Both the position numbers and the translations under genes were made by a program. The notes beneath the pieces are model-generated. The model searched no databases, was not told the DNA's origin, and saw only the letters and a list, made by a program, of their open reading frames with translations. Shown in pieces: positions 1 through 13,371 of a stretch of DNA of 64,000 bases (positions within the stretch are counted from its first letter, which is position 1; every line of letters begins with the position of its first letter). Source of the DNA: Epiperipatus broadwayi (taxonomy: Eukaryota > Onychophora > Udeonychophora > Euonychophora > Peripatidae); NCBI GenBank assembly GCA_028023455.1, contig JAQFVV010006711.1:374001-438000 (forward strand), given 5' to 3'.

Positions 1-75
1 GAATAAAATAAAGGAAATATAGTGGTATGTCAGAGGAATGGATATGTGTTGTTAATGAAGCTATATTGTTGATAA

Positions 76-402
76 GTGAAACATTGTATTTCAAATATAA
101 AAATGAAATTTTGGAAGATAACTAAAGGATGGGTTATGGGCTGTTCCATTAATGGTATTTTATCATCTATCATGATTGATTATATTGAGGAAAGTGTAAT
201 TGATAAATATATAAGGATGAAGGAAATTATACAATATCACAGATATGTGGATGATATACTTATAATGGGTAATAATAGGAATATCAATGGTGCATTTAAT
301 GAAATAAATAATAATAGATATGGTATTAGATTTACAATGGAAAATGGGTATTGTTGGATAACTGGAAAATTCAATTTGGGTTGCATTTATATAGTAATAT
401 AA
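76..402 (+). pseudogene. Penelope-like element reverse transcriptase fragment
   Basis: A 108-codon open stretch carries the core of a reverse transcriptase. Residues 18-30 (GWVMGCSINGILS) occupy the place of the G-x-PMGSPLSP motif B. Residues 57-60 are the catalytic YVDD box, in the context YHRYVDDIL. Residues near 86-93 (RFTMENGY) match the segment that follows it. The wording (YVDD with a preceding R, then FTxE) is that of Penelope-like elements rather than LINEs or LTR elements. The fragment begins before the window and its frame breaks around residue 95, so no functional protein is expected. The first methionine is arbitrary. An A+T-rich stretch after the stop, with a slightly more G+C-rich patch near 605-645, could be the 3' untranslated end. 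Two more PLE relics occur at 43.6-44.9 kb and 56.5-58.0 kb. Confidence 0.75.
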
Positions 403-1030
403 ATATAGGATTATAGAATATAAATGTATGATTATGATTTAGATCGGGTTTATATGTTGATGTTAAATATTGTTTTTATATGTGTAATGAAATATAAATG
501 GAATATTTGCTTTGTGTTTGAAGTTGAAATGTAAGTTATAGCCTGCAGATAGAGCTGCTGTAGAAGAAAAGAATTGTAATGTAATTTTAAGTGTATTTGA
601 TCTTGATAAGACTCTAATATGAGGGCGAAATCCGGGTAGGTGAAAGTAAATATTAAAAGTTGTCTGATTAAATAATTTTTTATTGTATTATTGTTTTTTA
701 TATATACATGTATTTATTTATTTTTTTTTTTTTAGAAAATTACAACTAATACTCAATTTGACACTTTAAGTATAGGATTGCACATATTATAAAAAAATTG
801 CTAATGATTTCTGAAATGATGAAACAAATCTATCTTTCTTCATTACTGTAACAATTCTTATTTTATTTAATTTAATTAATCTGACAGTTTTGATTGATCA
901 GCAATCTTCTTCAGAGCTAAAAGATATATATAAATATACTAATACACAAAATAATTTATCATTATATACAATAAAACTAAACATTATGTTCTCTTTTAAG
1001 TTGATTCCTTTTTATACATATATGTATCAA
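403..1030. other. A+T-rich spacer, probable PLE 3' flank
   Basis: No coding signal. The patch at about 605-645 (GACTCTAATATGAGGGCG and following) has the flavour of PLE 3' ends but this is only a resemblance. The rest is low-complexity A+T. Confidence 0.3.
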
Positions 1031-1103
1031 CAAATATTGTACCGGTCGAAAAACCTCCATCACCTAAACTGCAAGTCGGATCCAAACTCAGCCGAACCAA
1101 ACT

Positions 1104-1180
1104 GAATTCAAACCCAACTCACCAGCTCAGATCAGTGGATGATCTAAATCAATGGCACAGTGCTATGCGCCAAGAAACTA
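1104..1180 (-). repeat. tRNA-like SINE head (weak)
   Basis: On the minus strand a B-box-like GGGTTTGAATTC lies at 1104-1115 and an A-box-like TGGCGCATAGC at 1162-1172. They sit about 50 bases apart in the order expected of an RNA polymerase III promoter. No intact tRNA cloverleaf can be drawn. I read it as a decayed tRNA-derived SINE head, but two box-like matches alone could arise by chance. Confidence 0.33.
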
Positions 1181-3773
1181 GCTCAATGGTTGGTGATGAT
1201 TAGAGACCCCTGAACTGACTCTAATATCAGATAATAAACTAACTAAAGATAATTTTAAGTCGAATCATATGTACATGTTCGGGTTGCCAACACAGACAGC
1301 GAGCATTAACATTAAAATAATGATTGAATAAAGGAGTTAAGAAACCAAGTGTGTTAATAAAATATTTAATAATACTAGTAATAGTTTTGTTCAACCTTTA
1401 AATGATGATTATATTGATCACCTCTAGCCTTTAACAGAGTTTATAATTACAATAAGAATGGCGGTCCTTATTATATGCCAATACTATTACGCAATATTAT
1501 GGAAGTCTATATGTCTATGCCCCCAACAAGAAAATAAAGGCAGATAAAGTTATTCAGTGGTGACGGAAATTATGATTCTTATTTTATACAAAAGAATGTG
1601 AGATTTATTTTCATATTCGCAAATCAATTCATGAAGAGCAAGATACGTATTTAGGGCATAACTTTAACCTTTACTAGAAAACTTATTTAAGTAGAGATGA
1701 CTAAGAATTTGTTCGATTTTAATGAAATCACGAATTACGAGCATAAGAGCGGGCTTTACTGGAACAGAGAGGTAATGGTGCTGACGAATTATGAGCTATA
1801 AAATGAACATGAAAGATAATAGCTTGTCAGTGATTTAAGTAGTATGGTGGCTTGTATTTTACAAGTCTTACTGCACTTTAAGGAGACGTGGAACACGGGG
1901 AAAGACAGGCCGAGTCATAGCTATGAACCTTTGGTGTTCCAAATATAACATAAGCGGGGGAGGAAGTGCTTTCTTCCTCTATAATTAAAATATAAGTAAT
2001 ATCACCAACAACAAGCCTACGGAGCGGAAGATTGCCCTACGTCAGCAACGTTCGAATATGATGACTTGATAGTCACCGTTTGAATAAAACCCAATTTATT
2101 ATACAATGCTCTACGTAATGACTTGATTAAATTAATTAAAATCAAACGAGCTTTTAACTAAAGTTATTTTAAAGCAGTTATAAAATTATATTAATTATGC
2201 CCCAAACATCATGCCCCTCCTGAATATTACTAGATAGTAAAACAATTAGGATTAGAATGTATTCATCTGATTCCTTTATCAACCCCTTTGCAAAAAAATA
2301 TTTTAACATTATATATGAATAACTAAATATTGGTGAACACGAGAAAATAACTGGGGCATAGATTAAAAATGGAGCTAATAATTTATTATTAGCCAATTAT
2401 AAAAATAGCAAACATTGAATAAATTCTTTCGACCCGATGATTAATAGAACAGTATAAATTTAGTTCTAATGGGTGGAAATTACTATCAGTCTTAATATTT
2501 TATTACTTGTATAAGGCGAATGGAACAAAGGAGATCATCGAGTCGAAGGATTATTGGCATATAATTAAAAATAAATGACATTAATAAATTACGCAATAAA
2601 TATATACAATAAATGAACCACCATCGTAAGAAAGGAAATTAAATCTAAGGACTAGAGATTGAGAGTATTACTATATAATTTAAAATAGCATAAATAAAGA
2701 GAAGGTTTTATACAGATTATTACATTAAAGAATGAGAAAAGCTCTTAAGGGATTGTAAAGGAAAGTTCGGAAACTGGACAGAAAGTTACGATTCATTATG
2801 GAATTATATTACCATTTCTTCTGGGGTTGGTTCCTTAGTTTACACATAAGGAGTTGGTGGAAACATAGGCACACATTTGGTCAATTACATGAACAGCATT
2901 TGGATTGATTTTTTTCAAAATTTTTGGGCAGCACGATTGGTCCAGAAAGGATTTAGCAGCTTCATTGATGATTTTCAGGAGACTTCAGGAACCGTAGTCA
3001 GATTCCTGAAGTTTAGCCCCTCACCATGATAGAAACACTATTTAAATTCATAATTTTAAAACGCATAGAGTTTAATGGCACTTCTCAAAAACAAAGATGG
3101 CTTCTCTCTTTTCCAAACTTTTCAGAGCTATTTATACTGTGTCTGATGCTTTCGGGCTAGCGCTTCTTTCATTTTCAATGTTACAAGTTTCTACTAATTG
3201 ATTTTAGATACATTCCTTCGATAAGGCTTTCAAACTCATTAACTCTGAATTCATTTTCTAATTAGAAAATTAATTTTTAAAATCAGAAAAATGATTTTAA
3301 TTGGGAACCATCCTTACATTTTAAATTATTATCTTTGCTAATTAATAAAACTTTCCCCATTGTCTTTGGAAAGGGACAATCTGAAAGCTTATCGAAAGAA
3401 TGTAGCTTTTAATTGCTAAAATTTTAACAAATTATTTAAAAGTAAAATAAAACATTCCCGATGCAATGAAACTTTAGAACAAATATATTTAAATATTTAT
3501 AAATATATTCGCCCGATCCACGCAGTTATAATATATCTATATAAATTCATGAATAATTTTATCGTGAATTTATTAATAGCATTGATTAATTTAAACCTTA
3601 AACTAGTTAATTTTAACACACATTTATATAATAGTTTTTCTTTAAGAAAACTAGCATGGATTGACCGTATAAAGCCCCATTGCATTGGAAATTTAAGGTT
3701 AGTACTAGGGTTTGAAGTGGGCTTATGGCTAGATGTCATGAAGCTAGGATCGAACTCAGACCTGACTGCTTCA
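1181..3773. other. unassigned block, less A+T-rich than its surroundings
   Basis: This 2.6 kb contains more G and C than the flanking introns (for example 1880-2070 and 2820-3030) and looks like foreign or repeat DNA. No open frame is convincing; a 35-codon stretch from 1698 and a minus-strand stretch at 2178-2396 match no family I recognise. A perfect 10-bp hairpin (ACTTCAGGAA at 2982-2991, TTCCTGAAGT at 3003-3012) is present. A TGGTGACGG near 1557 resembles an LTR-element primer-binding site, but no paired LTR is visible. Confidence 0.35.
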
Positions 3774-3920
3774 ATATATATATATATCAAATATATTATA
3801 TATACATATATTATATACAATACATATACATTATATATATATGTCATGTTCAATATATACACCAAATGTATATTATATGCTTTAAATATATCATATATAC
3901 TAAATATATATCCTCAAAAT
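3774..3920. repeat. (TA)-rich microsatellite tract
   Basis: Imperfect TATA/CATATA repeats. It begins directly after a patch ending GACCTGACTGCTTCA, so it may be the simple-sequence tail of the element in the preceding block. Confidence 0.7.
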
Positions 3921-5445
3921 TTATACTACATTTATAATACAAAAAGTTCAAAGCAGTAAGTTCTATTATTTTATAACATATTTTTTATATTAATTAATAT
4001 AGGTGAATCCGTTTAATTATTTATAATTTTATCAATGCATATAGAAGGATATAAAATGAAAGGATTCTTAAAATACAATTGATTCAGCAAAGTCTCTTCA
4101 GTTAAAGCTAGCTTTATGAAAATTTTCAAATATTATGTTTTGCTATTTTGGATTTATTAATATGTTTTACATTAATTTATCATATAAGAATATAAAAAAT
4201 TTATACTATTCTAGTTATAACCTTGAGTAATTAATGGATGGAAAAACACCACTTATTAAATTTCTATCCAGTGCTGCCCTATCTGTAACCTGATTAGCTT
4301 TCTCTGTTTTGCCTTGACAAAAATTATAGTAAATAATCAAAATGTTAGTATGAGAATGTAGTATGCATAAAGAGTAATTTGTTCATATTCAATTAATAAG
4401 TTTTAAAAAACAAATGACAAAATATTAATATTTCTGAAGCTGAATCAAATTTGAAAAGAAAAAGAAGGGGATTTCTTTTTAGCTGCACATTTATGAATTA
4501 TTAAAATAATTGCAACTAGTTAATACTATATCATTAAATTCTTATTATTGTACTAAATAAATGCATTCAAATATAGAAATACTATGTGAGTATATAAAAA
4601 ATAAAATTGAAAATATTTCTTAACTTGCTCTATTAAAAAATTAATAAAATATTTCTTTTCTTAATCAACTTACATTTAAAATTTTGACACTAATATTCTA
4701 TGAGTAGCTATAAAGTCAGATTTAATGTACAATAATAATTTATTTACAACACATATAAAATAATAGAAAGTTATTAAAAATTAACTGACATTTAATTATA
4801 ATCATTTAAATTTCATTACATATTTATGCATAATGGTATAATTTCATACATTTATAACTGATTATTGAAAAGAATAGTGTTTTATAAAAAATACTTACTA
4901 ATTAACCATAAACTAATAACTTTGTTTCTGTGATCATAAAATTTAATTATTTTATCGTGACAATCCAAAGACTAATCAATACATTTTAAGATCTTACACA
5001 AAAAATACCAATATTATAATCTATGAAATCAGTCATATTATTTAAAACATAGATGAGCTATTTTTTACTAACTAAGATTGATGAAAATTAATATATAATG
5101 TATCTTTCAAAAAGTATATTCCCTTTAGATCTCATTATATTGCATCAACTTATTATTTACAAAATACTTTTTATATAAACATAATATTCCCATTTTAACT
5201 TACCTCCTCCTCCCAATTCTTAATATATATTTGATATGCAAGAGTCATTTGGATTTCATTGCCAATATTTATTTCCCAATTTGATAGCATTGGTTGTTTG
5301 TAATTATAAAGGCATTTTTGTCTACACATTAAGTTTTTTTTTTCAAAGAAAATCTTTTTTGATAGTTAATCATCTGTTTTTAATATTGTTGAGAAAACAA
5401 TTACAATTTACTAATTGATATTCCCTGATGTTAATTACACGCACA
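3921..5445. other. no gene seen
   Basis: A+T-rich sequence with frequent stops in all frames; no splice-flanked open segment, tRNA or transposon motif recognised. Confidence 0.5.
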
Positions 5446-5750
5446 TATATATATATATGTAATTTTCAAATCAATATATATATTAAAATACAGTAAAATT
5501 CACATAAATTAAAATTATTTTATTAGAAGTACTTTGGACTATACATCTTGTAGTCTTTATTAACTATATAACATTGAATAATCAAAACGAGACATCTTTT
5601 CACAATACCCATAGTTCAGTTTATGTGAATTTTACTGTATTTTAATATATATATATATTGACTTGAATATTACATATATTTTGGAAAGAATTTTACTGTA
5701 TTTTAATATATATATTGACTTGAATATTACAAATATTTTGGAAAGAATAC
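5446..5750. repeat. inverted-repeat (MITE-like) element with duplicated right arm
   Basis: The left arm at 5446-5512 (containing TTAAAATACAGTAAAATTC) is matched in reverse complement at 5618-5680 (GAATTTTACTGTATTTTAA). About 105 bp of unrelated sequence lies between them, giving arms of about 60 bp. The right arm is then repeated once more in tandem (about 5691-5748, period about 61 bp). No transposase is encoded. It fits a miniature inverted-repeat DNA transposon whose right end was duplicated. Confidence 0.65.
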
Positions 5751-5799
5751 AAACATCAAACTTAATTCATTATATGTGTGTGTGTGTGTAGATATGATT

Positions 5800-5912
5800 C
5801 TAAGTCAGATCTGGACTAATTGAATGCTTAGTTAAGTTCCAATAAATCACAGATTTTTTTTTTTCAAATAGCCAGTCCATAGCTAACCATTTATTATTAA
5901 TCAAAAAATGGA
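5800..5912 (-). repeat. SINE-like copy related to 58.3 kb
   Basis: Read on the minus strand, a TGGTTAGCTATGG-like segment is followed by GGCTATTTG, an A-run and, after about 50 bases, TTAGTCCAG. The same order of words (TTGGTTA, GCTATTTG, A-run, AGTCC) occurs at 58258-58412, where pol III boxes are better preserved. I infer two diverged copies of one family. Confidence 0.35.
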
Positions 5913-6256
5913 TATTTAGGAAACTACATAGACCATCACTCTTTGGAAATCAGCAAGTCATATCTCCTTCTTCACTGTTTTTTGTGAGAGGCTGTTGGAA
6001 TGGTTTTTGCCTTGAAGTAGATTTTATAAAGGTTGAGTTAGTTTTATCTATGTGATTATTGAAATATGTTATATGTAATCATGTGGAAGGAAATTAATCT
6101 TTAGATATATATACTATCAGATTGATATTAAATTTAGATGCACTCACCTATCAATATGTGTTTTAAAAAGCAGAAGCAAATCACTTATGCTTAGATCTTA
6201 TATCTTAATATGGGCATTGATGAATGCATATTATATGTTGTACTATCTTTATTTAG

Positions 6257-6325
6257 GAATTAAGGAAAATAACTGCCGATGTGACAGATGAAGCAAATCT
6301 AGAAAACTTACAATTTCATGATTGG
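6257..6325 (+). CDS. Spire homologue, internal exon ending in DW (KIND-WH2 linker)
   Basis: A 69-bp exon of 23 codons (ELRKITADVTDEANL, then ENLQFHDW), phase 0 at both ends. The acceptor is TTTATTTAG and the donor GTAAGA. It encodes the segment between the KIND domain and the first WH2 repeat of Spire, an actin nucleator that works with formins on vesicle and oocyte actin networks. In human SPIRE1 the same region ends in ADW and continues into ARxWVQVMRDLR. Here the last residues FHDW join exactly to [12 protein letters not shown] of the exon at 14387, which fixes the assignment. The exon itself is poorly conserved and would not be identifiable alone. The KIND exons must lie upstream of the window. 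Confidence rests on splice sites, matching phase and the conserved junction. Confidence 0.85.
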
Positions 6326-9199
6326 GTAAGATTATAGATTTTTTTTAAATTAATGTATTTTTTATTTATTAAATTGTTCTTGAATAATAGTATGTGCAGT
6401 AAGTGCAATTTAATTTATAAAAAAAAAACTTTTGTAATCTAGTTCACTACTTTTATGTTTATTAATTTAAGTTTCACAACATTTTAACACTCAAGAATAT
6501 GACCAAACACATTAAATTTACTTTAGATAGTTTAAGTTTGAAAACTTTCTTATTTCCATTCATTTTTTTAATGCAAAATATTGTCTAATACAACTTAAGC
6601 AAGGGATTTTTCAACACTTACTGCTGAGAAGAATTGTATTCTAAATAGTTTTTAACTTTAAAAAAATGATTAGAGGAGTAGATAAAGATAGATATCAACT
6701 ATCTATACAGATTTATAATCCCTTCTCACTTGTGCTGTACTATAATTAAATCAGCAATGTTAAATGTGAGGATACTTCAGCCACAAGATAAAGACTTTGA
6801 TAAAATAAGAATGACAGCCTTTTTGTTAAACCTAATAACAGTTATATAGGTCAATTTTAAGAATCTTGGAATAAGAGTATGAATATATATCAAATCATTC
6901 TTTATTTTTATTTATAACAGCTAAGATATCAAGCATTGAGGAAATGCTAAGTTAAATTATGAAGAAAATATTGTAGAACAAAAAGGAACTGAACCTGTGC
7001 TTTTGCAAAAAAACGAGAGCAAAAGAAGAAAACTATCTTAGACAATGATAACTTTGATGCCATTTTTTTTTTTAAAATAAATTTTTGCTAATATTTTTGA
7101 AATTTGATATAAGTACAGTTTTTTTTCTGATATTCTTGATTATTATACTAATATCCTAAATATATTTTATAGTGCTGGTTACAAGAAGAGATTTCTTTCT
7201 TTTTTACATTAAAGTTGTATTACATCAAAACCACCTTTCTTCTCCTTGCTTGAAAAATCCAGGAATTGTTGATTTCTATTAGTAAATAAGCACTTGGAAT
7301 GTTCCAAAAATCTGTAATATTTTGCAAATACTGATTGTTTTCTTTAATATGGTTTCAACATTATGAAGAAAATAAGAAATTTATACAATAATTTCTATAC
7401 AAATACCATATATAAAAATTATTAAAGCATGTATAAACTTTGCATTTCAAAAATAGATACAAAGTTAAAAAAAGGCTAGCCCCTATTTGCGAAATATTTT
7501 ATTTATTTTTTTGATGAAATATAACCAAGCATAAAGAGACAGGAAACAGTTTTTCTGATTTATACATTTAGTCTATCTAAAAATATAAAACAAAAAACAA
7601 ACAATAAATATTTCATTTAATAAAGAAGCCTCATTTAATATGATTTATTTAATCACAATATAAAGAGTTTTTAAAATGCAAAAATTTCACTTTTTTTCCA
7701 GCGTTCATATACATCACTTACCTACAAAATTCAATAAACTTCAAAGTGACTTCTAGTCACTATTGGAGCTTTTTATTTGTGCAAGAAAGAACATATATAA
7801 TTTTTAAGTATATCTACATATATAATCTAGAAATATATCAGATAAATTTATCTTGAATGGGTATACATAAATTGTTAGAATTTTTCTTCTCTCTTTAAAG
7901 AATAAAGAATCATGTTTTTTGGTTAATAAAAATCATAATTTTATGCTGATAAAAGAAATGCAGCCATTTGAAAGCATACTAATACATTTATATGTAGCTC
8001 ATTTTCATCTTAATGCTTCTTTCTTTAAGCCATGCCTGATCTTGTATGTCTAGGCACTTTTGTTTTTGTTGCTTTTTTTTGACATCCATATTATTTTATA
8101 GGTTTTTATATTATCTTTGTTTTGACTATCTTCTTATATAGTAGTAATTATTGTTAACAAGTCTTAGCCGATCAATTGTAGGTAAGGATTTGAGTTTGAA
8201 TGTGACTAATTTTAATGTCAAGTATTTTTTTTTTTTTTTTTGATGAGTTGCTGGTTGTTTTTTAAAATGATGAAAATAGTTTGAGGGATTGTATCAAAAC
8301 AGAAAAAAATATTACTATTTGTTTCATGACATGCTCCCTTTTTATCTATTAAATAACTATTTTAATAATTAAGAAAGTTTTTGAATGAGAACAATGTGCA
8401 GAAATTAGATTAAATTGTTAAGAAAATAATCTCGAGCAGGACATTACTGAAACAATGATAACTTTTGATGTAGAGGATAGTTTCAATAAGTATTAATTAC
8501 ATGCTCAGTTGCTCAGGAAATCATGTGATATTCAAGAATTCATGGGATCATTTTAGCATGATAATTCCAATCTTGATCAAACATTTTTTTACTTTTCTCA
8601 GTTGAATTAGTCCAAGAACCTTTAGCTTTTGAGTTGACTGCTATATATATTGTTCTAACATAACTGATTGGCTTATATAAGAATAAGGTTATATTATTTG
8701 CTTAAGTTCTTGATTTTGTATGGAATGCAGTGTTATTGGTATTGGCAGTGTTTTCAGAAATGTGTAATATGTTAAAGCATACTTTTTAATCCCAATAGCA
8801 CATTTTAGATGAAAACTATAAAGGTCAAACCTTATAATATTTTTTTGGAAATTTTTTTACCTTTTTATTTTTTAAACTATAAAAATCCATCACATTTTAG
8901 TTAGAATGATGTTTATGGAGCATAAAGGTTATCCTTATGAATATGAAATGAATCATAAGAATTTTGTAGGAGTTACTTTATATGTGATTCTTCTAATCTA
9001 TTATAAACATTTTTTTCTATCTGGTTGATTTAAGAAGCTAGATTCTGAATCTTGTCATAATCAGATATGTTCCAAAAGGCAAATCTCACATAATATCAAA
9101 ATAAACAACATTTCCAAAGTCTGATCATCAATCAACATTTTTCTTTTAAGGTATTTCTTATTTTTCTTATATCTGCCACAAGTTACTTTCAAACACATC
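6326..9199 (+). other. Spire intron, no further feature
   Basis: First part of the 8.1-kb intron between the exons at 6257 and 14387. Poly-T runs (for example 8225-8241) and A+T-rich filler only. A possible A-box/B-box pair near 8165-8205 is too close-spaced to count. Confidence 0.6.
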
Positions 9200-9621
9200 T
9201 TTAATAATTTTTTTGTCTTTAAATGCATACCTAATCCAATTCCTTCTTTCTCTATTCATATTTTTTTTTTCCAAAAAATAATCTTTTTTTTAGTTTACTC
9301 TTTTCATCACCCTTATATTTCTGATCTTATTTTTTCAACTTATCCAGAATCACATCTGTAAAATTTCTGTTTATCTTTCTCACTTGTCCTAATTTTCCAT
9401 GTTTCTGCATCACATAAAACAATACTTCAAGCAAAACATTTAACAAGCTTCTTTTTTAAGAGCTATTTTCAGCAAAATATTTAAAGGTTAAGCGCTTACA
9501 GAATAACTCCTACTAGAAGCTTGGTTAACATTGCAATTTTCACTTTAATGTTCTTACTACTATTTCCATCATCAGTTATCCAATTTTCCAAATAGTTAAA
9601 ACCATTTACATCAGTAATATT
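9200..9621 (-). pseudogene. decayed LINE reverse transcriptase, C-terminal end
   Basis: On the minus strand, starting at 9621, the reading is NITDVNGFNYLENWITDDGN followed by SKNIKVKIAM. This is the YLGSxITDDG...IKxRIAxAK signature found just downstream of the catalytic core in RTE-like and similar non-LTR retrotransposon polymerases. After a gap with stops, SIVLCDAETWKIR corresponds to the LLYGSETW motif. Stops and frameshifts interrupt the rest. It is an old, 5'-truncated fragment antisense to Spire. The clade cannot be decided from so little sequence. Confidence 0.6.
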
Positions 9622-10084
9622 TTTTTAAAAATATTTTTAACAGATATGCCATGTAAATGGATTCAATCTATTGCTCATAGTCATTGCAAGATATTAAATT
9701 GAAGACTAAGAATTATCTTGATGTCTTTCATCTTGTAATTTTAATTTCTTCAAAATAAACATTTCATTTTTAAAAGCTTTTAATGTTATGGGAGATAGGA
9801 AAACAAATTTCAAATATTGAGTCATGTATTACAGAAGTTTATGGATATTTTGTAAATTTAATTTACTTCAAAAAGAAATGTAAAGATGCAAATACAACAT
9901 TATAAAGAGCTATATGTTTGTGAAGTCATTTAGTCTGTAATAATTCAAAGTATAAAGCAGTGTAGATTTTTTATTATCTAAAAAAAGCAAGAAATTCATT
10001 TATAAGCTGTAAGAGTCATCAATGCAAGAATAATGGCAGATAAACTAAAAGTAAGTCCTTGTAACAACATATTAATCAAATAGT

Positions 10085-11520
10085 GTAGATGTGAGATTAA
10101 GTAGTTTTATATGAATCTAACTCTATTATTGAAGGAAATTGGAATAACAAGATTGGAAGTGAAAGTGAAGGATGGGAATGATATGGGAAAATATGTTGGA
10201 TAAAGAAATGAACCTGATAAAAGACTATTAGAATTTGCTTTAAAATATGACATGCGTTGTTAATACTGATTCCAGAAGAAAAACTGCAGAAAATGTTCAT
10301 GAAGTCTATTGATAGGAAATTAGGAACATAATAATAGTACAGTAGAACTGCACTTCTTAGGGCTAGACATATAAATCATACTTTAGTATTTGCAAATATC
10401 AAGATGAAACTCAAGCAGTTGAATAAAACTCATTTACAGAATTGAAGACATCCAAATAACCTAGCAATGGTAGAAATAATAGAAAAATGCCAGTCAGTGC
10501 TTAAAGAGAAAATAAAAAATGTGAATAAACAAAAAGACTTAGATTTAAGAATTGAAAATTTTAATTAAAACTTTTGAAGGAGTTATTATTGAAATTATAC
10601 CAGAGGAAAAAAAGATTAAAAAAGATTGCATTGAGGAAAATACATTGAAGCAGGTCAAGAGAAGGTAAAAACAATAACATAAGGTAAAATGCAGTAAGAT
10701 AAAGAAGACTATGTATTAGGAAAGACAAATAAAAATGTTTAAAAATTTAAGTATTTAGACATAGAAAAATATCATGATGAAAGTAAATGAAGAAAACTAT
10801 ACAACAAATAAGAAATTCCAACAGAAAATGGAAATTAAAACAGAAAAATAATAAAAGGTAAATGTAGGAAAATGCTCACTAATAAAAAAATTTTTTTTTT
10901 TAATTATAAAAATAAATTTTGATTTTAAAAAATGTCAGATTAGTAAAAAAGAGCTTATTGAAATTTGAGCATTCTTTTATAATACTGAAAAAGTTGAATT
11001 GCTGGGTATATGATCTTGTGTGGGGGTGTTAGTTTTTTTCAAGAAATTTGCAAACTGTGCAATATCACTTGGAAAGAAAAGAACAATACTTAGTGTGAAA
11101 ATTTAATATTAGTACCATTCTACAAAAAGGAAAACAGATAGAGTGTGAAAATTGTTGCACTATTGTATTAATTAACATTTTAGGCAGTTATTATAATGAA
11201 CATCTTAATTGAAAGATTAAAGGCCCATATAGAAGAACACTTATTGATTTGGAAAAGATAGAAGTAATGTACAATAGATATTATCACTCTGTTTTATTGC
11301 AGAGAAAGCCAGAAAAAAGGAAAATAACTTATATCATGCGTAATGTGATTTTTATAGCTTTGGTAAAAAGATGATTTGATCAGATCTTAAATCATGTGAA
11401 ATAAATCATAAACTAATTAATCTTCTAATGAATAATTATGATATTCTTTAGAATGAGCTGTCAGATTATGTTGAGAAGTTGTAAGTTATATAAAACTGAA
11501 AAAAGCACTAAAAAGGTAAG
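10085..11520 (+). pseudogene. heavily decayed LINE (endonuclease and reverse transcriptase traces)
   Basis: Traces of a non-LTR retrotransposon lie in the sense orientation. Near 10175-10255 the reading GNDMGKYVG, then RNEPDKRLLEFALKYDM, matches the endonuclease stretch GDxNxxVG...RNExGxRLLEFAxxxxM. Near 11106-11140, ILVPFYKKENR corresponds to the LVPIYKKGDR motif at the start of the reverse transcriptase, and further degraded polymerase sequence follows to about 11500. Stops occur every few codons, and the A-rich composition of the + strand fits an old copy. The two traces are in the right order and about 0.9 kb apart, supporting a single element. The boundaries are guesses. Confidence 0.5.
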
Positions 11521-13371
11521 ATCTAATTTCACTAAATATCCTTATCACACATCTGGAAAGAATATAAGATCAAAGCAAAGATGCAAAGGAACATCATTGT
11601 ACTGAATGAAAATTAATAATTTAAGATATTATTGAAGGTGATGTTGAAACATTGAACTCCAATTAAGACATACTAAATAAGAAAGCACAACTAAAATAAG
11701 ACAAGGTGCTTAAGAAAGGTAAAAGTCAAATTGATGGTTATTGTTTTAGACAATATACTAAATTTTGTATAACTTAAAATAATTCAAATAATATAATTAT
11801 TATTCTTGATTGCAAAAATAAAGTAAAACTAAGAATAGTTTGAGTAAAACTTGTCTCCTAAAAAATGAAGACAATGGATTACTAAAATAGATATCTATAC
11901 TGGACAATTATATATTTAATAATGTTTTACATGATTGTAAAAAATAGTTAATGATAAAACATTTATTGAAAAGTATTTTGGCATTTAAATTAACATCCTA
12001 CAGAAAAATTAGTGAGAAATGAATGGGCACAAATTTTTCTAATGAAGAATTGTAAAAAAAAAAAAAAAATGGAAATTTTATTGAAGAAATTTATAGAGAG
12101 ATAGTTATAATTGTTTGACTATACTTATATAGAATGAGTTCCAATGGAAACTAAAAATTCTATTTTTTAGTATTATACAAGACACAAGTAAAAATGGAGA
12201 TCCTATAGAAAGTGGCTAGTTGACCTTAGAAATATTATGGAAACAATTTGCATTTTCTAATGGATGGATCAAACTGTAAAGAGTTGATGAAGAAAGCCAT
12301 GTAACATTGAGCTTACAGTCTCTAGTACTGATAAAGTAGCATATTTGTCAGAAAATCTGTTTTAACTGCATAAAACTTGGTGATCTGGGTAAGAGAACTT
12401 GTTAAATTACCTTTTGCATCTGAAGTCCTTATCTTAAATTTTGTGATAGAATTACCTTGAGCAAAATAAAAACATTGTATCTTAAACTAACTGTAATCAT
12501 TTTGCAATAAAGGAGAAAATTATTCAGTAACCCTATCTAAAACTTAGTAATTACTGTGTTTTTTATATGTAAACAAAATTATTTTAGTTTACTACACAAA
12601 TTTTACATATTTCTATTGATCACTTTTTGCAAAGATAATGAAAGAATCTAAGATTTTCACCTCCCAACTATGTTTCACCCCACACTTGATAGTATAGAGT
12701 AATATTGATATATATATTCATTATCAAAAGTTTTCATGCTGCTACGAATGAGCTGAAGAGCCTGAACATTAATTTTATATACAGATGGGATGATTTTTTT
12801 TTTTTGATTAGAGATTTTTTTGAATCATAAAGACCACTTATATATATATATTTGCACATAGCTATTTATTTTGAATTTTTGTGATTTAATAGTATAATAG
12901 TCACAATAATAGCAATTATGATTGCAAAATTAATAGCAACAATTCACAATCAAAGATTCACTTAATAACTAGAATAATGGATGATCAATAATAAGCACAC
13001 ATTATATGGATACAAAGATATGTCAATCAGCATTATTTATATATTGGCTTTAGATTTTGTTGAAATGTCTTATTATGTAATCATTTGCATATCTGTTAGC
13101 TATTTCACTGATTTAGTATTTGAATCCAAGTCAAATTCAGAAAAATCTTTCATACTCCAAACTTAGGATTTATTTATTTTTTGAAAATAACTCGTCTGTG
13201 GTCAATGTAGATCACTCAGTTATTAGTTAATTAAATGGGTATCAAAATCTTCCGAGTTATAGGATTATTTTCTTTACAATTTCTCTATAATATGTATTTA
13301 TGTCTTCTATTGAAAGGTATTTGATTTTAAAATAGTAAAGTGTCATTAATTCTTTTCTTTTTTTAAATTAT
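11521..13371 (+). other. Spire intron, no further feature
   Basis: A+T-rich. Some of 11521-12450 may be the 3' remainder of the decayed LINE, but I can read no motif in it. Confidence 0.45.

Noticed and set aside
1545-1575. Possible LTR-retroelement primer-binding site (TGGTGACGG)
   Set aside because: No matching LTR pair, polypurine tract or gag/pol motif could be found.
2178-2396. Minus-strand open frame of 72 codons, hydrophobic; considered as a nuclear mitochondrial insertion
   Set aside because: It matches no mitochondrial protein motif I know, and the neighbouring sequence shows no rRNA or tRNA signatures.
3497-3959. Overlapping frames on both strands near 3.5-3.9 kb
   Set aside because: They run into the (TA)n tract and have no family resemblance.
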